Below, one piece after another: positions 17,388-26,274 of a DNA stretch of 64,000 bases (positions within the stretch are counted from its first letter, which is position 1; each line of letters begins with the position of its first letter). Origin of the DNA: Pseudoalteromonas gelatinilytica (GTDB lineage: Bacteria > Pseudomonadota > Gammaproteobacteria > Enterobacterales > Alteromonadaceae). A model generated the notes under the pieces. That model was not told where the DNA came from. It made no database searches and saw only the letters and a program-made list of their open reading frames with translations. Position numbers and translations under genes: made by a program. The stretch covers positions 511,733-575,732 of the forward strand of contig NZ_LRRU01000022.1 in NCBI RefSeq assembly GCF_001641615.1. Reading direction: 5' to 3'.

Positions 17388-20246
17388 ATGTTAAATAATA
17401 AAGTTTCAAAAGCAGTTCGCTTAGCGCTTGCTTTTGGTACAGCTTCTACAGCTGCGTTTTCTGTAAACTCTTATGCTGCTGAAGAAGAAGCAGTAGAAAA
17501 AGTTGAACGTATTGAAGTAACAGGTTCACGTATCAAACGTACTGATATCGAAACTGCAAGCCCAGTACAAGTTACAACAGCTGAAGAAATCGAAGTAGCT
17601 GGTTTCACTCGTGTTGAAGACATGATGAACAGCTTGCCTCAACTTGAAGCTTCAAGCACTGCATTCCAATCAAATGGTGCTTCTGGTACTGCTACGCTTA
17701 ACTTACGTGGTATGGGTTCACAACGTACCCTAGTACTTATCAATGGTCGTCGTATGCAAGCGGGTGGTATCTATAGCCAATCTGCGGATATCAACCAAAT
17801 CCCAGCTGCACTTATCAAACGTGTTGACGTAATGACTGGTGGTGGTTCATCAACTTACGGTGCTGACGCGGTAGCGGGTGTTGTAAACTTCGTGATGGAC
17901 GATCAGTTCGAAGGTTTTGAAGTGAACATCGGTTCAACTGCATACCAACACGACAACGACAATGAATACATCCAAGGTCTAATGGATGACCGTGACTTTG
18001 AATACCCTTCAGGTAGCTCAGGTTTTGACGGTTCATCGTTTGACTTCTCAGCTACTTTAGGTGGCTCATTCGACAGCGGTAAAGGCCACGCGGTTGGTTA
18101 CTTTACTTACAACAAACAAAACGAACTACGTCAAGGTGCTCGTGACTACTCATCTTGTGCATTAAATGCAGCAGGTACTGCATGTGGTGGTTCTGGTAAC
18201 GCTGTAAACCCTAACTTCTACATCGCAGGTGTTACTGATTCTGGTGCATTTGACTGGGATGATTACGATTACTGGACACTAGGAACTGACAGCAGCTTCA
18301 TTCCTTCAAGCGGTAACGTTTACAACTATGCGCCTGTTAACCACTTCATGCGTCCGGATGAGCGTCACACGTTAGGTTTATTCGCAAACTACGAAATCAA
18401 TGACAACTTCCAACCGTTCATTGAAGCTATGTTCATGCGTGACCGTACTTCTGCACAAATCGCAGAATCAGGTACGTTCTTCGATACAAACTATGTAATC
18501 GATTACGATAGCCCGCTATTAACAGACGCACAACGTCAAAACCTAACTGACCGTTTCGGTTTAACATCAGGTGACCAGTTCGCTACTTACATCGGTAAGC
18601 GTAACGTAGAAGGTGGCCCACGTGTTAACCAATTAGAGCACAACTCTTTCCGCCTAGTATTAGGTAGTAAAGGTGAAATCAGTGACACTTGGTCATACGA
18701 AGCGTTTGTTCAATACGGTTCAACATCTTCATCTTCGGCATACGAAAATGACTTCTTCGGCCCACGTATCATCACTGCACTTTCTGCAAATGGTGAAGAC
18801 TGTGCGTCAACTGATGGCTGTATTCCTTACGAAGTATTCACATACCAAGGTGTTTCTACTGAATCAGCAGCTGCTCTAACTGGTACAGCTATTCTTAACG
18901 GTGTAACAGAACAGTTCATCGTAAGTGGTTTCGTAACTGGTGAGTTTGACTTTGGTCTTCCTTCGTCAGACTACCCAATCGCTGCAGTATTCGGTGCTGA
19001 ATACCGTGAAGAAACATTCGGTCGTACAGCTGACGAAGTTTATGCGCAAGGTCTATTACTTGGTCAAGGTGGTCCTACTAAGAGCCTTAACGGTGAGTAT
19101 GATGTAACTGAGTACTTCGGTGAGTTAAGCTTACCAATCGTTGAAGGTTTACCTGGCGTTGAAAGCTTATTAATCGACTTAGGTTATCGTTGGTCTGATT
19201 ACAGCACATCAGGTTCAGAGCCTACTTATAAAGTAGCAATGAACTGGGACGTAACTGAAAACTGGAAGATCCGTTCAAGCTACAACCGTGCAGTACGTGC
19301 AGCGAACAATGGTGAGCTATTCGCTCAACAAAGCCAAGGTTTATGGGCTGGTTCAGATCCATGTGCTACAGCAACTCCTTCACTTACCCAAGCTGAGTGT
19401 GCGAACACAGGTGTTTCAGCTTCTCAATACGGTAACGTAGGTAAGAGCCCAGCGGACCAATACAATGGTTTCTTCGGTGGTAACCCAGAGCTTAGCCCTG
19501 AGATTGCAGATACAATCACTCTAGGTGTTGTAGGTAACCCGTTTGAAGACTTCAACTTCTCAATCGACTACTGGGATATCGACTTAGAAGATGCAATCGG
19601 CAACATCGACCCTGAGCTTATCGTTGAGCAATGTGGTAAAACGGGTGATGCACTATTCTGTGATAACGTACAACGTACACCAGGTAGCGGTAGCCTTTGG
19701 ATCGGTTCTGGTCAAGTTATCGCAACGAACACGAACTTAGGTAACATCCACTATGAAGGTATCGACTTAAGTGCAAACTACGACATCGAAGTTGGTGGCG
19801 GTACGCTTTCTACAAGCTTAATCGGTACTTACATGATGACTAAGGAATTTGAAGATATTCCTGGTGTAAGTGAAGTTTACGACTGTGTTGATACACTAGA
19901 TAACGGCTGTTTCCCACAACCAGAATGGCGTCATGTTCTTAGCGCAAGCTACGACACAGGCAGCTGGTGGAAAGCAACAGCTAAATGGCGTTACTTCAGT
20001 GCAGTTAATGACTACACAGGTTCAGACACTTTAGTTCAAGATGGTATTGGTTCACAAAGTTACCTTGACCTTAAAGGTTCATTCACAATCAATGACTACA
20101 CACGTGTTCTTGTTGGTGTGAACAACGTATTAGATAAAGAGCCACCACTAGTAGGCGGTACATTATCTACAAATGGTAACGCAGTTGCTGGTTACTACGA
20201 CACGCTAGGTCGTTACTTCCACGCAAGCGTTTCATTAAAATTCTAA
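17388..20246 (+). CDS. TonB-dependent outer-membrane receptor 1
   Basis: This 952-residue receptor has a signal peptide ending near residue 30 (NSYAAEEE), a TonB-box-like segment (VERIEVTGSRIKRTDIE), a plug domain over about residues 45-170 with TLNLRGMGSQRTLVLINGRRM, and a long beta-barrel ending in aromatic-rich FHASVSLKF. No N-terminal STN signalling domain is present, so it is a plain transporter. The substrate is unknown; related receptors often import peptides or carbohydrates. ATG 17388 has a strong GGGAG site in a leader (CCAGGGAGAATCAA) shared with receptors 2 and 3. It has its own terminator and is followed by TPR-enzyme genes. Confidence 0.93.
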   Translation: MLNNKVSKAVRLALAFGTASTAAFSVNSYAAEEEAVEKVERIEVTGSRIKRTDIETASPVQVTTAEEIEVAGFTRVEDMMNSLPQLEASSTAFQSNGASGTATLNLRGMGSQRTLVLINGRRMQAGGIYSQSADINQIPAALIKRVDVMTGGGSSTYGADAVAGVVNFVMDDQFEGFEVNIGSTAYQHDNDNEYIQGLMDDRDFEYPSGSSGFDGSSFDFSATLGGSFDSGKGHAVGYFTYNKQNELRQGARDYSSCALNAAGTACGGSGNAVNPNFYIAGVTDSGAFDWDDYDYWTLGTDSSFIPSSGNVYNYAPVNHFMRPDERHTLGLFANYEINDNFQPFIEAMFMRDRTSAQIAESGTFFDTNYVIDYDSPLLTDAQRQNLTDRFGLTSGDQFATYIGKRNVEGGPRVNQLEHNSFRLVLGSKGEISDTWSYEAFVQYGSTSSSSAYENDFFGPRIITALSANGEDCASTDGCIPYEVFTYQGVSTESAAALTGTAILNGVTEQFIVSGFVTGEFDFGLPSSDYPIAAVFGAEYREETFGRTADEVYAQGLLLGQGGPTKSLNGEYDVTEYFGELSLPIVEGLPGVESLLIDLGYRWSDYSTSGSEPTYKVAMNWDVTENWKIRSSYNRAVRAANNGELFAQQSQGLWAGSDPCATATPSLTQAECANTGVSASQYGNVGKSPADQYNGFFGGNPELSPEIADTITLGVVGNPFEDFNFSIDYWDIDLEDAIGNIDPELIVEQCGKTGDALFCDNVQRTPGSGSLWIGSGQVIATNTNLGNIHYEGIDLSANYDIEVGGGTLSTSLIGTYMMTKEFEDIPGVSEVYDCVDTLDNGCFPQPEWRHVLSASYDTGSWWKATAKWRYFSAVNDYTGSDTLVQDGIGSQSYLDLKGSFTINDYTRVLVGVNNVLDKEPPLVGGTLSTNGNAVAGYYDTLGRYFHASVSLKF

Positions 20247-20268
20247 TTTGAATTAATTAATGTATGAT

Positions 20269-20294
20269 AAAGCGAGCTTCGGCTCGCTTTTTTT
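20269..20294 (+). terminator. Intrinsic terminator with UUCG tetraloop
   Basis: A 9-bp stem (AAAGCGAGC/GCTCGCTTT) closed by a C-UUCG-G tetraloop is followed by an unbroken T run. It ends receptor 1 transcription and lies just before the next gene's start, so the TPR sulfotransferase gene needs read-through or its own promoter. Confidence 0.93.
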
Positions 20295-20321
20295 ATGGGA
20301 AAGCTTTTTTATGGGGAAACA

Positions 20322-21968
20322 ATGACATCAGAACAATACGCGTTTACCCAAGCTGTTGCTTTACTTCAGCAAGGTAAAGTTAGCCAGGGGATAGAATTAT
20401 TAAAACCGTTAACATATAACAGTGAATTAGCTGAAAAAGCGTTACAGATCCTTTTCAAAGTTGCTATGCAGCAACAAGACACTGAAACAGCCATTGCTTA
20501 TTGCCAGCAACTGGTATCCATTGCTCCAACAAAATTTGATTACGTACTGACCCTAGTGCAAATAAGTTTAAGTTGTGGTGAGTTCGAAATTGCAAAAAAC
20601 GCGCTATTACCTTTATATACAGCAAATCCGCAGCAAGCTGATATCTGTTTTCAGCTAGGTAATATAGAACGAAAGCTTGGTAACGCCGATGCAGCGATAC
20701 GCTTTCTCGAGCAAGCCCTCACATTATCTGAGCAGTTTAAAGTACCCGCTTTAATTGAAATTGCTTATGTGCATAATGAACAATTACATCAACCGAGTGT
20801 TGCAATACAGTATTTAGAACAAGCGATTAGTCATGATAATAAGAGTCTGCAAGCCAACTTTGCATTGGCAAATATTCATGAACAACTCGGTAATAAAGAT
20901 AAAGCGAAAAAAGGCTTTCAACAGGTTTTAAAGATAGATGCATTTAACGCGATGGCACAAGCAAGGATGGCTGACATCGAGACATTTTCTGAACAAGATG
21001 CGACTAACTACGAACAAGCATGCCTAGCTATATTGCAACGAGAGTTAGATGATATTGCCTGTGCTGATCTTTATTATGCACTTGGTAAAGTGTTTAATGA
21101 TTGCAAAAATTATCAGAAAGCTTGGCACTATTATGTAAAAGCAAATCAATACAATAAAAAGTATTTACCAGTTTATGATCGCCAGTCTATTGAAGCGGTA
21201 ACCGACTACACCTTAGCGCGTAATATCACTCTTCAAGCAGCGAACACCTCTATTACGCCTATCATTATTTGCGGTATGTTTCGTTCTGGCTCAACACTGA
21301 TTGAACAAATTATCAGCTCTAACGAGCAAATAGCAGCAGGTGGTGAGATTGCCTATTTACATTCATCGCTATTCAATTTAATTAGTGATGAAAAGGCGCT
21401 TGCAAATAAGGCTAAAGATCCTGAGTTTATAAATGGTTATAACGGGCAACTAACTCTTCGAGCCGAAGGTGCTCTTTACGTTACAGATAAACGCCCAGAA
21501 AATTACCTTTATTTAGACGTTATTAAGCAGCTATATCCAAATGCGAAGATCATTTGGACTGAGCGAGATATCAAAGATAATAGCTTATCAGCTTATTTCC
21601 AACATTTAGGCCCGAGCTTAAACTACGCAGTGTCTCTGAATGACACTTTGCATCACTATGAGCAGCAGCAACGCATTAAGTCACATTGGCAGTCGCGCTT
21701 TAGTAATGATATTTTTACGATGAATTATGATTTACTTGTTGCGTCACCTGAGCAGGTGTTAGAGCCGCTGTTTAGTTTTTTAGGGTTAGAATACACTGAT
21801 GAAGCCCAGCGATTTCATCATAAAACTGGCACGGTAAGTACAGCAAGTGTATGGCAAGTAAGAAAACCTCTTTATAAATCATCATCAGGACGATTTGAAA
21901 ATTACCTAGAGCATATACAGGGCAGTGAACAATCCTATCTGGATGCAAAAGCACTGTTAAATAAATAG
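20322..21968 (+). CDS. TPR-repeat sulfotransferase (copy B)
   Basis: Residues 1 to about 300 of this 548-residue protein are TPR repeats (for example ADICFQLGNIERKLGNADAA). The rest is a sulfotransferase domain with the PAPS loop IICGMFRSGSTLIEQIISSN near residues 315-335 and the segment LYPNAKIIWTERDIKDNSLS. It probably sulfates a protein-bound or peptide acceptor in the cytoplasm. The frame is open from 20295, but that ATG lies directly on the terminator T run. ATG 20322 follows GGGGA and is preferred. It is only a distant relative of copy A. A bidirectional terminator separates it from the convergent TPR oxygenase gene. Confidence 0.88.
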   Translation: MTSEQYAFTQAVALLQQGKVSQGIELLKPLTYNSELAEKALQILFKVAMQQQDTETAIAYCQQLVSIAPTKFDYVLTLVQISLSCGEFEIAKNALLPLYTANPQQADICFQLGNIERKLGNADAAIRFLEQALTLSEQFKVPALIEIAYVHNEQLHQPSVAIQYLEQAISHDNKSLQANFALANIHEQLGNKDKAKKGFQQVLKIDAFNAMAQARMADIETFSEQDATNYEQACLAILQRELDDIACADLYYALGKVFNDCKNYQKAWHYYVKANQYNKKYLPVYDRQSIEAVTDYTLARNITLQAANTSITPIIICGMFRSGSTLIEQIISSNEQIAAGGEIAYLHSSLFNLISDEKALANKAKDPEFINGYNGQLTLRAEGALYVTDKRPENYLYLDVIKQLYPNAKIIWTERDIKDNSLSAYFQHLGPSLNYAVSLNDTLHHYEQQQRIKSHWQSRFSNDIFTMNYDLLVASPEQVLEPLFSFLGLEYTDEAQRFHHKTGTVSTASVWQVRKPLYKSSSGRFENYLEHIQGSEQSYLDAKALLNK

Positions 21969-21982
21969 CGATTAGTTACAGG

Positions 21983-22010
21983 AAAAGACCATCATGAAGA
22001 TGGTCTTTTT
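21983..22010. terminator. Bidirectional intrinsic terminator
   Basis: An 11-bp stem (AAAAGACCATC/GATGGTCTTTT) with loop ATGAA sits between two convergent genes whose stops are only 44 nt apart. A/T runs on both sides allow it to end transcription in either direction. Confidence 0.88.
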
Positions 22011-22012
22011 AA

Positions 22013-23803
22013 TTATTTTAACGGCATGATATCACAAGGAATCGTTAGCCTTGGGCTATCGCTCTTAAGTTGATATGTCCCGTGCCATATATAGCTTGGA
22101 AATATAATAATTTGACCTTCCTCTGGGCATATTTCACGAGCAATTGATTCTCGCTCTCCTAAGTTAAGACTGGTTTCTCCTAGCTTTAGCCAGCCATTTT
22201 TAGTGGCATCATCTTTACTCATCTCAGCAGGAATAGAAATATAACTCGGCGCGGATAACCAGCCTTGAGGGTGGATATGATTAGCATGAAAACCACCTTC
22301 TTCTAGCTTTACAGACCAACTACCTCTGGCAACAAAGCGCTTGTGGTTTCGTGCTAACAGAGGGTGGTTAACGTCCTCTGGAAGCTGCGTCAGGTATTGA
22401 TTAATACATTGCGACATTGATGTCTTGAATAAATCAATAAGTTGATTAGAGCGCTGGAGTAAGTGACCTTGTGTTTGACTGCCACTTCGTACACTTTGAT
22501 CTAATGGCTGCAGTTTATTGGTATGTAGGCTAATCATAAGCTCTTTTAACTGATGATTAAAATCAGCAAAGGTTTTAAAACCAGCCGGAGCAGGGAGCTC
22601 CATTACCTTCACGAATTTGTCGAGGTTAGTTAACCAATGGTATTTATCATTATTCGATAAGCGCCAAGCAATACTTAAATAAGCCCACAGCTCTTGGTTA
22701 TTGGGATTAAATTTTACTGCCGTTTCTAAATGAGAAATCGCTGAGCTGTACTCGCCTTGTTGTATGTAAAAATTTGCTAAATCGATACTGTAGCGGGCAT
22801 TGTGTGGTGCTTCTTTTACTAGCCGCTGAAGGAGTGAGAATGCCGTTTCTTCATCTCCCTTTCTATCTAAAATGATACTGTGTGCATGGAGTAGATCTAA
22901 GTTTTGCGGATAGCTCTGTGTTGCTTCAGAGCTTACTAATAAAGCTTCCTCAAGCTTATCGAGTTGCAATAGTTGGCCAATTTGAGAGTGGATCAGCACC
23001 GGATTCGCATCATAGTGTTTAAAAGTTTGGGTGTACGAGCTCATTAACTCGCTCTGTGCGTGTTCCCAGTACAATTTGTTAAGACTTTCATGAGCTGGTA
23101 CGTAGTTAGGTGCCAGTTCCAAACATGCCTTTAGGTGCGCTTGTGCTTGTTCATATTGCTGCAAATCATAGTAAGTACAACCCACTATATAATGTAATTC
23201 GGCGCTGGGTTGCTGTTTTAAAAGCATTTGCAATAGGGCTAATGCTTCGGAAAATTTACCTAAATTACGATAATTACATGCCTGTTTATAAATGAAATGA
23301 AATTGCCCTTTTAGTTGCGCAGGTAATTCAGTGCGGAAATAATCTTCAATGTGCTTTAAATCCCCAAAGCGTTCGTAAAGCTCTAAAGTGAGCCAGTGGT
23401 ACCGAATTAATGTGCTTTGCGAAGGAGATGTTTCTTTAATGAAGTGTTCGGCTTTGAGTAATTCATCTTGGTTAATTAGGCTTTCAATGTAATTGAGTCT
23501 TGGTTTTTCAAGTGACAAAGAATTTGTGTTGTATTCACAAAACTGAATACAATCCGCATACTTTTTTTGTTTACAAAGTAAGTTGGTGTAGTTATCCAAA
23601 AGCCCAACGTTTTTACTATGAAGACGCAAACCTTGCAAATAGCACTGCTCTGCATCGGTAATTCTATTTACAGCAGATAAACATAAGCTATTTAATGTAT
23701 ACCAATCAGCGGTTTTGTTTGTATGTGAAGAAAGGAGTTGAAGTGCGTGCATATACTGTTGTTGATTGAATGCCTGCAACGCTTTTTGCAATGAATTATT
23801 CAC
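22013..23803 (-). CDS. TPR-repeat putative 2OG-Fe(II) oxygenase
   Basis: This 596-residue protein carries TPR repeats to about residue 380 and a C-terminal domain resembling the putative 2OG-Fe(II) oxygenase family (PF13759/TIGR02466 type). Candidate iron ligands are the histidines in GGFHANHIHPQGWLSAP and the later PSYIWHGTY, with an arginine in SPRLTIPCDI for 2-oxoglutarate. It may hydroxylate a protein or peptide partner. The start is GTG with AAGGTG five nt before it; no ATG is suitably placed. Its position beside a receptor and a TPR sulfotransferase suggests a shared target, which is inferred and not shown. Confidence 0.8.
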   Translation of the reverse strand: MNNSLQKALQAFNQQQYMHALQLLSSHTNKTADWYTLNSLCLSAVNRITDAEQCYLQGLRLHSKNVGLLDNYTNLLCKQKKYADCIQFCEYNTNSLSLEKPRLNYIESLINQDELLKAEHFIKETSPSQSTLIRYHWLTLELYERFGDLKHIEDYFRTELPAQLKGQFHFIYKQACNYRNLGKFSEALALLQMLLKQQPSAELHYIVGCTYYDLQQYEQAQAHLKACLELAPNYVPAHESLNKLYWEHAQSELMSSYTQTFKHYDANPVLIHSQIGQLLQLDKLEEALLVSSEATQSYPQNLDLLHAHSIILDRKGDEETAFSLLQRLVKEAPHNARYSIDLANFYIQQGEYSSAISHLETAVKFNPNNQELWAYLSIAWRLSNNDKYHWLTNLDKFVKVMELPAPAGFKTFADFNHQLKELMISLHTNKLQPLDQSVRSGSQTQGHLLQRSNQLIDLFKTSMSQCINQYLTQLPEDVNHPLLARNHKRFVARGSWSVKLEEGGFHANHIHPQGWLSAPSYISIPAEMSKDDATKNGWLKLGETSLNLGERESIAREICPEEGQIIIFPSYIWHGTYQLKSDSPRLTIPCDIMPLK

Positions 23804-23804
23804 T

Positions 23805-23843
23805 CGTACACCTTGTTTTTGTTTTATGTTAACAGGGTGTACG
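23805..23843. promoter_or_regulatory. Inverted repeat in the leader of the TPR oxygenase gene
   Basis: Arms CGTACACCTTGT (23805-23816) and ACAGGGTGTACG (23832-23843) are complementary at 11 of 12 positions, with 15 nt between them. The left arm overlaps the ribosome-binding site (AAGGTG on the minus strand), so pairing would hide it. The right arm contains the GTACACCC motif shared with the TPR sulfotransferase A leader. An operator or a translational switch are both possible. Confidence 0.6.
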
Positions 23844-23856
23844 CTAAAGTAAAATG

Positions 23857-25002
23857 TTACTCTTGATTTGCATCAAGGTCTTTGATTACTACAGTACCTT
23901 TAATGCGTTCTCTTTGTTTATAAAGCTTGCGAATTTTCTTCCAAACTTGTGGTGGGTATCGACCAAATTGAGCTAGCCGCTTCGTTAAGGGATCGGTGAT
24001 ATAGCTTCCGTCTGCTGCACGATATCCATATGTCATTCCTCCTTTACCCTCTAGCGCGGCCCTGTTAATAGCAGAAGAAGCGCCATAGGCTCTATGTGTG
24101 CGATATAAATCCACGATATGCCAGTCATCTATTGTAAGCTTAAACCCTTTAGATGACTCTACAGCATCTTTTAAAGAGCCATTAGTATAGTGTTCAATAT
24201 GAGACTTTAAATCTTGCTCAAAGTCGTCAAACAAGGCTTCTGTTTGCTGGTAGTAGACGGATAGGTAAAGTCTATCTTTCCCTTTAATTTGCATACCTCG
24301 GTTAGAATTAACAAATTCCTCAGCATTGTCTGCTAGTTGGTAATACACTTTGCTTCCTACATAGGCCTCTGGGCGAAGATTTGGGCTGCCGATATTCCCT
24401 TGATGAAAGCCGTACATTACAATCGGTTTACTTTTGCCAAACTTTTTAAAGACAATGTTGTGTTGTATGTCATTCAAAGACAGGCTATGTCCCATAACAG
24501 TAATAAATTCCTCATCAAGTAATGAATTATCACCAAATAATAAATCTTCAGTACTAAAGATAGGGTAGTGCTCAATGAGTTTCTCTAATAATGCTGTGGT
24601 ATATAAATTTAGCCAATAAGCCAGTTGCTCAGATAAAACGAGCTCATTAAGTGGGATTTGTTCAGGAACTTGTTCAAGGCTCAGACGTATTTTTTTAAAA
24701 CCAGTTTTCAGGTTTGCTTTTACAACTTCTTCATAATAAAAACGATTTGCTTCTAAAGCTGTATCGTTATTTTTGTGTGCTCGCGTACGTGTGCCAATGC
24801 CTGATTGACCTTTTCGAAAACTTCGGTCTGAGCGGCCTAAGTCAATAACCGTGATTTTAAGTAACTGATCTAAATCACCATAAGATATTGTTAAATCACT
24901 ATCTAAGCCGAAATCGGCAAATTCTTCAGGTAGCGTGTCTAGTTTTGCTGACGAATGTGCTGTAAAGAAAATTGCGGTAACTAATAAAATTCGTTTGATC
25001 AT
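23857..25002 (-). CDS. Exported DUF547 protein, paralogue A
   Basis: This 381-residue exported protein starts with a signal peptide (MIKRILLVTAIFFTAHSSA). It carries the DUF547 signature LNELVLSEQLAYWLNLYTTALLEKLIEHYP in pieces around residues 125-155 and the shared VMYGFHQGNIGSPNLRPEAY near residue 200. The DUF547 family is widespread, and no biochemical role is assigned here. It is the third gene of a tandem triplicate (order C, B, A in transcription) and roughly 60% identical to B by eye. It differs in the C-terminal segment, which has KGGMTYGYRAADGSYITD and ends KDLDANQE. The ATG is preceded by CAGGGAG. Confidence 0.82.
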   Translation of the reverse strand: MIKRILLVTAIFFTAHSSAKLDTLPEEFADFGLDSDLTISYGDLDQLLKITVIDLGRSDRSFRKGQSGIGTRTRAHKNNDTALEANRFYYEEVVKANLKTGFKKIRLSLEQVPEQIPLNELVLSEQLAYWLNLYTTALLEKLIEHYPIFSTEDLLFGDNSLLDEEFITVMGHSLSLNDIQHNIVFKKFGKSKPIVMYGFHQGNIGSPNLRPEAYVGSKVYYQLADNAEEFVNSNRGMQIKGKDRLYLSVYYQQTEALFDDFEQDLKSHIEHYTNGSLKDAVESSKGFKLTIDDWHIVDLYRTHRAYGASSAINRAALEGKGGMTYGYRAADGSYITDPLTKRLAQFGRYPPQVWKKIRKLYKQRERIKGTVVIKDLDANQE

Positions 25003-25020
25003 AGTGAACTCCCTGTTCAG

Positions 25021-25058
25021 AAAAAGCCATCCGTCACATTCTTTTGACGAGCGGCCTT
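25021..25058 (-). terminator. Hairpin terminator between DUF547 genes B and A
   Basis: On the minus strand AAGGCCGCTCGTC pairs, with a bulge and mismatches, with GACGGATGGCTTTTT, leaving a T run. It lies between the stop of paralogue B and the ribosome-binding site of paralogue A, so A may be expressed at a reduced level. Confidence 0.6.
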
Positions 25059-25064
25059 ATTTTG

Positions 25065-26216
25065 TTAATTGTTTGAATCAATGTCTTTGATCTTTACTGA
25101 ACCTCTATTTTCCTTACGTTTGGTATTTAGTTGCTTTAACTTCTCCCAAACTTCAGGAGGGAATCGGCCAAACTCAACAGTTCGTTCCATAAACGCATCG
25201 GATATATAACTCGAATTCACTGCACCTACACCTACATCACCAGACGCACTGGCTACGGCATTAAGTAATGCTGCCCGATTTGTTGCTGTTGATGCGCCAA
25301 AAGTACGCTCTGTGCGATATAAGTCATTAATTCCCCAATCATCAATGCTTAATTGAAAATTATCAGCTAACTCAACTGAGTTCTTTAAATCTCCTTCGGT
25401 GTAATCTTCAATATGATTTTTTAATTGGTTTTCGAAATCGTCAAACAGTGCTTCGGTCTGTTTGTAATATAAGGATAAGTAAAGCTTATTTTTGCCCTTA
25501 ACTTGCATTCCTCGATTTGAATTAACAAACTCCTCGCCATTTTCGACCAGTTGGTGATATACCTCTGGGCCTTTATAAGCCTCTTTTCTTAAATTTGGGC
25601 TGCCGATATTTCCTTGGTGAAATCCATACATAACAATCGGTTTATTTTTACCAAACTTTTTAAATACGATATTGTGTTGAATATCATTTAAAGACAACTG
25701 ATAGCCCGCCACATGTATAAACTCTTCATCAAGTATTGATTGTTCTCCAAAGAGTAATTCTTGAGTATCTATAACAGGGTAGTGCTCTATCAGCTTTTCT
25801 AAGAGAGCTGTCGTGTATAAGTTTAGCCAATAGGCTAATTGTTCATCAAGGACAAGAGCATTGAGAGGCACTTGATCAGGCACTTTCTCAAGGCTAACGC
25901 GTACTTTATGAAAGCCTTCTTTTAGTTTGGATGTAGTAACCTCTTCATAGAAAAAGCGGTTAGCTTCTAGCGCAGTGTCGTTATTTTTATGTGCACGCAT
26001 GCGAGTACCAATATTCGCTTTAGATTTACGAAACCGTCTATCGGAGCGGCCTAAATCAATTACTGTCATATCAAGCAGCATATCTAAATCATCGTAGGAT
26101 ATGGTGATATCACGATCTAAACTAAAATCAGAAAACTCTTCAGGCAATGTGTCTAGTTTTGCTGAGGTTTGTGTTGCAAAGCAAATCGCGCTGACTAATA
26201 GAAATTGTTTTAACAT
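25065..26216 (-). CDS. Exported DUF547 protein, paralogue B
   Basis: This 383-residue protein has a signal peptide (MLKQFLLVSAICFATQTSA), then the same opening as its neighbours (LDTLPEEFSDFSLDRDITIS). The DUF547 core is LDEQLAYWLNLYTTALLEKL, followed by YGFHQGNIGSPNLRKEAY. The end IKDIDSNN is identical to paralogue C. Between residues about 325 and 345 the three copies differ by insertions (here ASASGDVGVGAVNSSY). RBS AAGGAA lies 7 nt before the ATG. Location outside the cytoplasm is inferred from the signal peptide; whether it stays periplasmic or is secreted further cannot be told. Confidence 0.82.
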   Translation of the reverse strand: MLKQFLLVSAICFATQTSAKLDTLPEEFSDFSLDRDITISYDDLDMLLDMTVIDLGRSDRRFRKSKANIGTRMRAHKNNDTALEANRFFYEEVTTSKLKEGFHKVRVSLEKVPDQVPLNALVLDEQLAYWLNLYTTALLEKLIEHYPVIDTQELLFGEQSILDEEFIHVAGYQLSLNDIQHNIVFKKFGKNKPIVMYGFHQGNIGSPNLRKEAYKGPEVYHQLVENGEEFVNSNRGMQVKGKNKLYLSLYYKQTEALFDDFENQLKNHIEDYTEGDLKNSVELADNFQLSIDDWGINDLYRTERTFGASTATNRAALLNAVASASGDVGVGAVNSSYISDAFMERTVEFGRFPPEVWEKLKQLNTKRKENRGSVKIKDIDSNN

Positions 26217-26231
26217 AACGAATTCCTTGTT

Positions 26232-26269
26232 AAAAAGGCCTCACGCACTTACATCTGACGAGCGGCCTT
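26232..26269 (-). terminator. Hairpin terminator between DUF547 genes C and B
   Basis: On the minus strand AAGGCC (26264-26269) pairs with GGCCTT (26235-26240) and is followed by T residues. The same GGCCGCTCGTC module occurs in the next intergenic gap, so the gap was duplicated together with the genes. Confidence 0.6.
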
Positions 26270-26274
26270 ATTTT

